Shown piece by piece: positions 63,664 through 64,000 of a stretch of 64,000 nucleotides of DNA. Location of the stretch: positions 34,304 through 98,303 of the forward strand of contig CAVQOB010000013.1 of assembly GCA_963714325.1 (NCBI GenBank). The letters are read 5' to 3'. Every line of letters begins with the position of its first letter. The stretch's first letter is position 1. Source of the DNA: CAVQOB01 sp963714325. Lineage in GTDB: Bacteria > Pseudomonadota > Alphaproteobacteria > Rhizobiales > Hyphomicrobiaceae. The notes beneath the pieces were generated by a model. The model was not told where the DNA came from. It worked only from the letters and a program-made list of their open reading frames with translations, and did not search any database. Made by a program: the position numbers and the translations under genes.

Positions 63664-64000
63664 AACGCCAGCCCCTTCCAATCCCTTGGAAGAATAGCCG
63701 ATGCTCCGGGAGCGTCAAAGGGGCAAATGCCGTCGGGCGATTGTATTGACTCGTCATCCAACACAAACCCCGTCATGGCCGCGGAGGCGGCCACCCAAGC
63801 AAGCTTAAATGATGCACTGCTTCGCGAGTACACAAGGTCTGCAATCACAGCGCTCTGGATGTTGGTCGACTATCCGCCGAGGTTGGCTTGGATGGCCGCC
63901 TCCATCGCGTGAGCATCGCTCCGCGATGACGCGGCCAGGACGGTATGGATGGCAAGCCTAGTACCAAGCCAAGCCTGGTACCAAGCATTAAAGGGGGAAC
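63664..64000. other. Right-edge region without a supported gene
   Basis: About 337 bp upstream of the caspase-like gene. It holds GC-rich intergenic-repeat sequence (CATGGCCGCGGAGGCGGCCA near 63776) and a short tandem repeat at 63955-63988 (two ~17-bp units, AAGCCTAGTACCAAGCC type). No gene is seen. Confidence 0.5.

Overview
The window looks like a chromosomal segment of an alphaproteobacterium, most probably a member of the Hyphomicrobiales (Rhizobiales). The grounds are the high-GC coding style, the NDUFA12-like complex I subunit next to a DUF2155 protein, two clan AA (retropepsin-like) aspartic proteases, a B12-dependent ribonucleotide reductase, and the short GC-rich intergenic repeats typical of that order. 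No rRNA, tRNA or CRISPR array was recognised.

Layout. 1-3.8 kb: a polysaccharide-type ABC exporter permease with two methyltransferase-like proteins that together carry three copies of one domain. 4-7 kb: a secreted serralysin-type RTX metalloprotease. 7-10.8 kb: small secreted proteins, a HAD phosphatase, and an SDR/lyase pair. 11-15.2 kb: an accessory patch. It holds a membrane effector of the Pycsar/SMODS (DUF5706-like) type followed 21 nt later by an alpha/beta-hydrolase fused to a class III nucleotide cyclase, bracketed by two copies of a ~166-bp repeat, an integrase remnant and a duplicated gene tail. 15.2-17.6 kb: a superoxide dismutase-rhodanese fusion, a DUF1127 protein and a GcvA-like LysR regulator. 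17.6-21.9 kb: an IS91-family element with its tyrosine recombinase, then an IS110-family element whose upstream non-coding end folds like a bridge RNA.

22-45.9 kb is mostly core metabolism: parE, a TauE exporter, rlpA, putA, recJ, a small aromatic-catabolism operon (pyrone-dicarboxylate lactonase type, Bug-type binding protein, extradiol dioxygenase), DUF2155, NDUFA12, nrdJ with two unknown coupled genes, a zinc alcohol dehydrogenase, modABC and a fatty acid desaturase. 46-52.4 kb: a LysE exporter, a DUF5615/DUF433 toxin-antitoxin-like pair sitting between duplicated 3' ends of a phosphomannomutase gene, two retropepsin-like proteases, a DUF1289 protein and a histidine kinase. 52.5-60.5 kb: nuclease, GST, MBL hydrolase, uracil-DNA glycosylase-like, lysine-2,3-aminomutase-like, MAPEG, thioesterase, CoA-binding, and a BKACE/SDR group. 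60.5-64 kb: a toxin-first PIN/Phd pair between 251-bp direct repeats, then a broken caspase-like gene with short repeats.

At least six otherwise well-conserved genes (putA, recJ, phosphomannomutase, MAPEG, CoA-binding, caspase) are out of frame. Every lesion I could place is a single extra base and none is a missing base. Removing them restores family-typical lengths. This points to insertion-biased sequencing or assembly error rather than gene decay, most densely at 29.2-30.4 kb.
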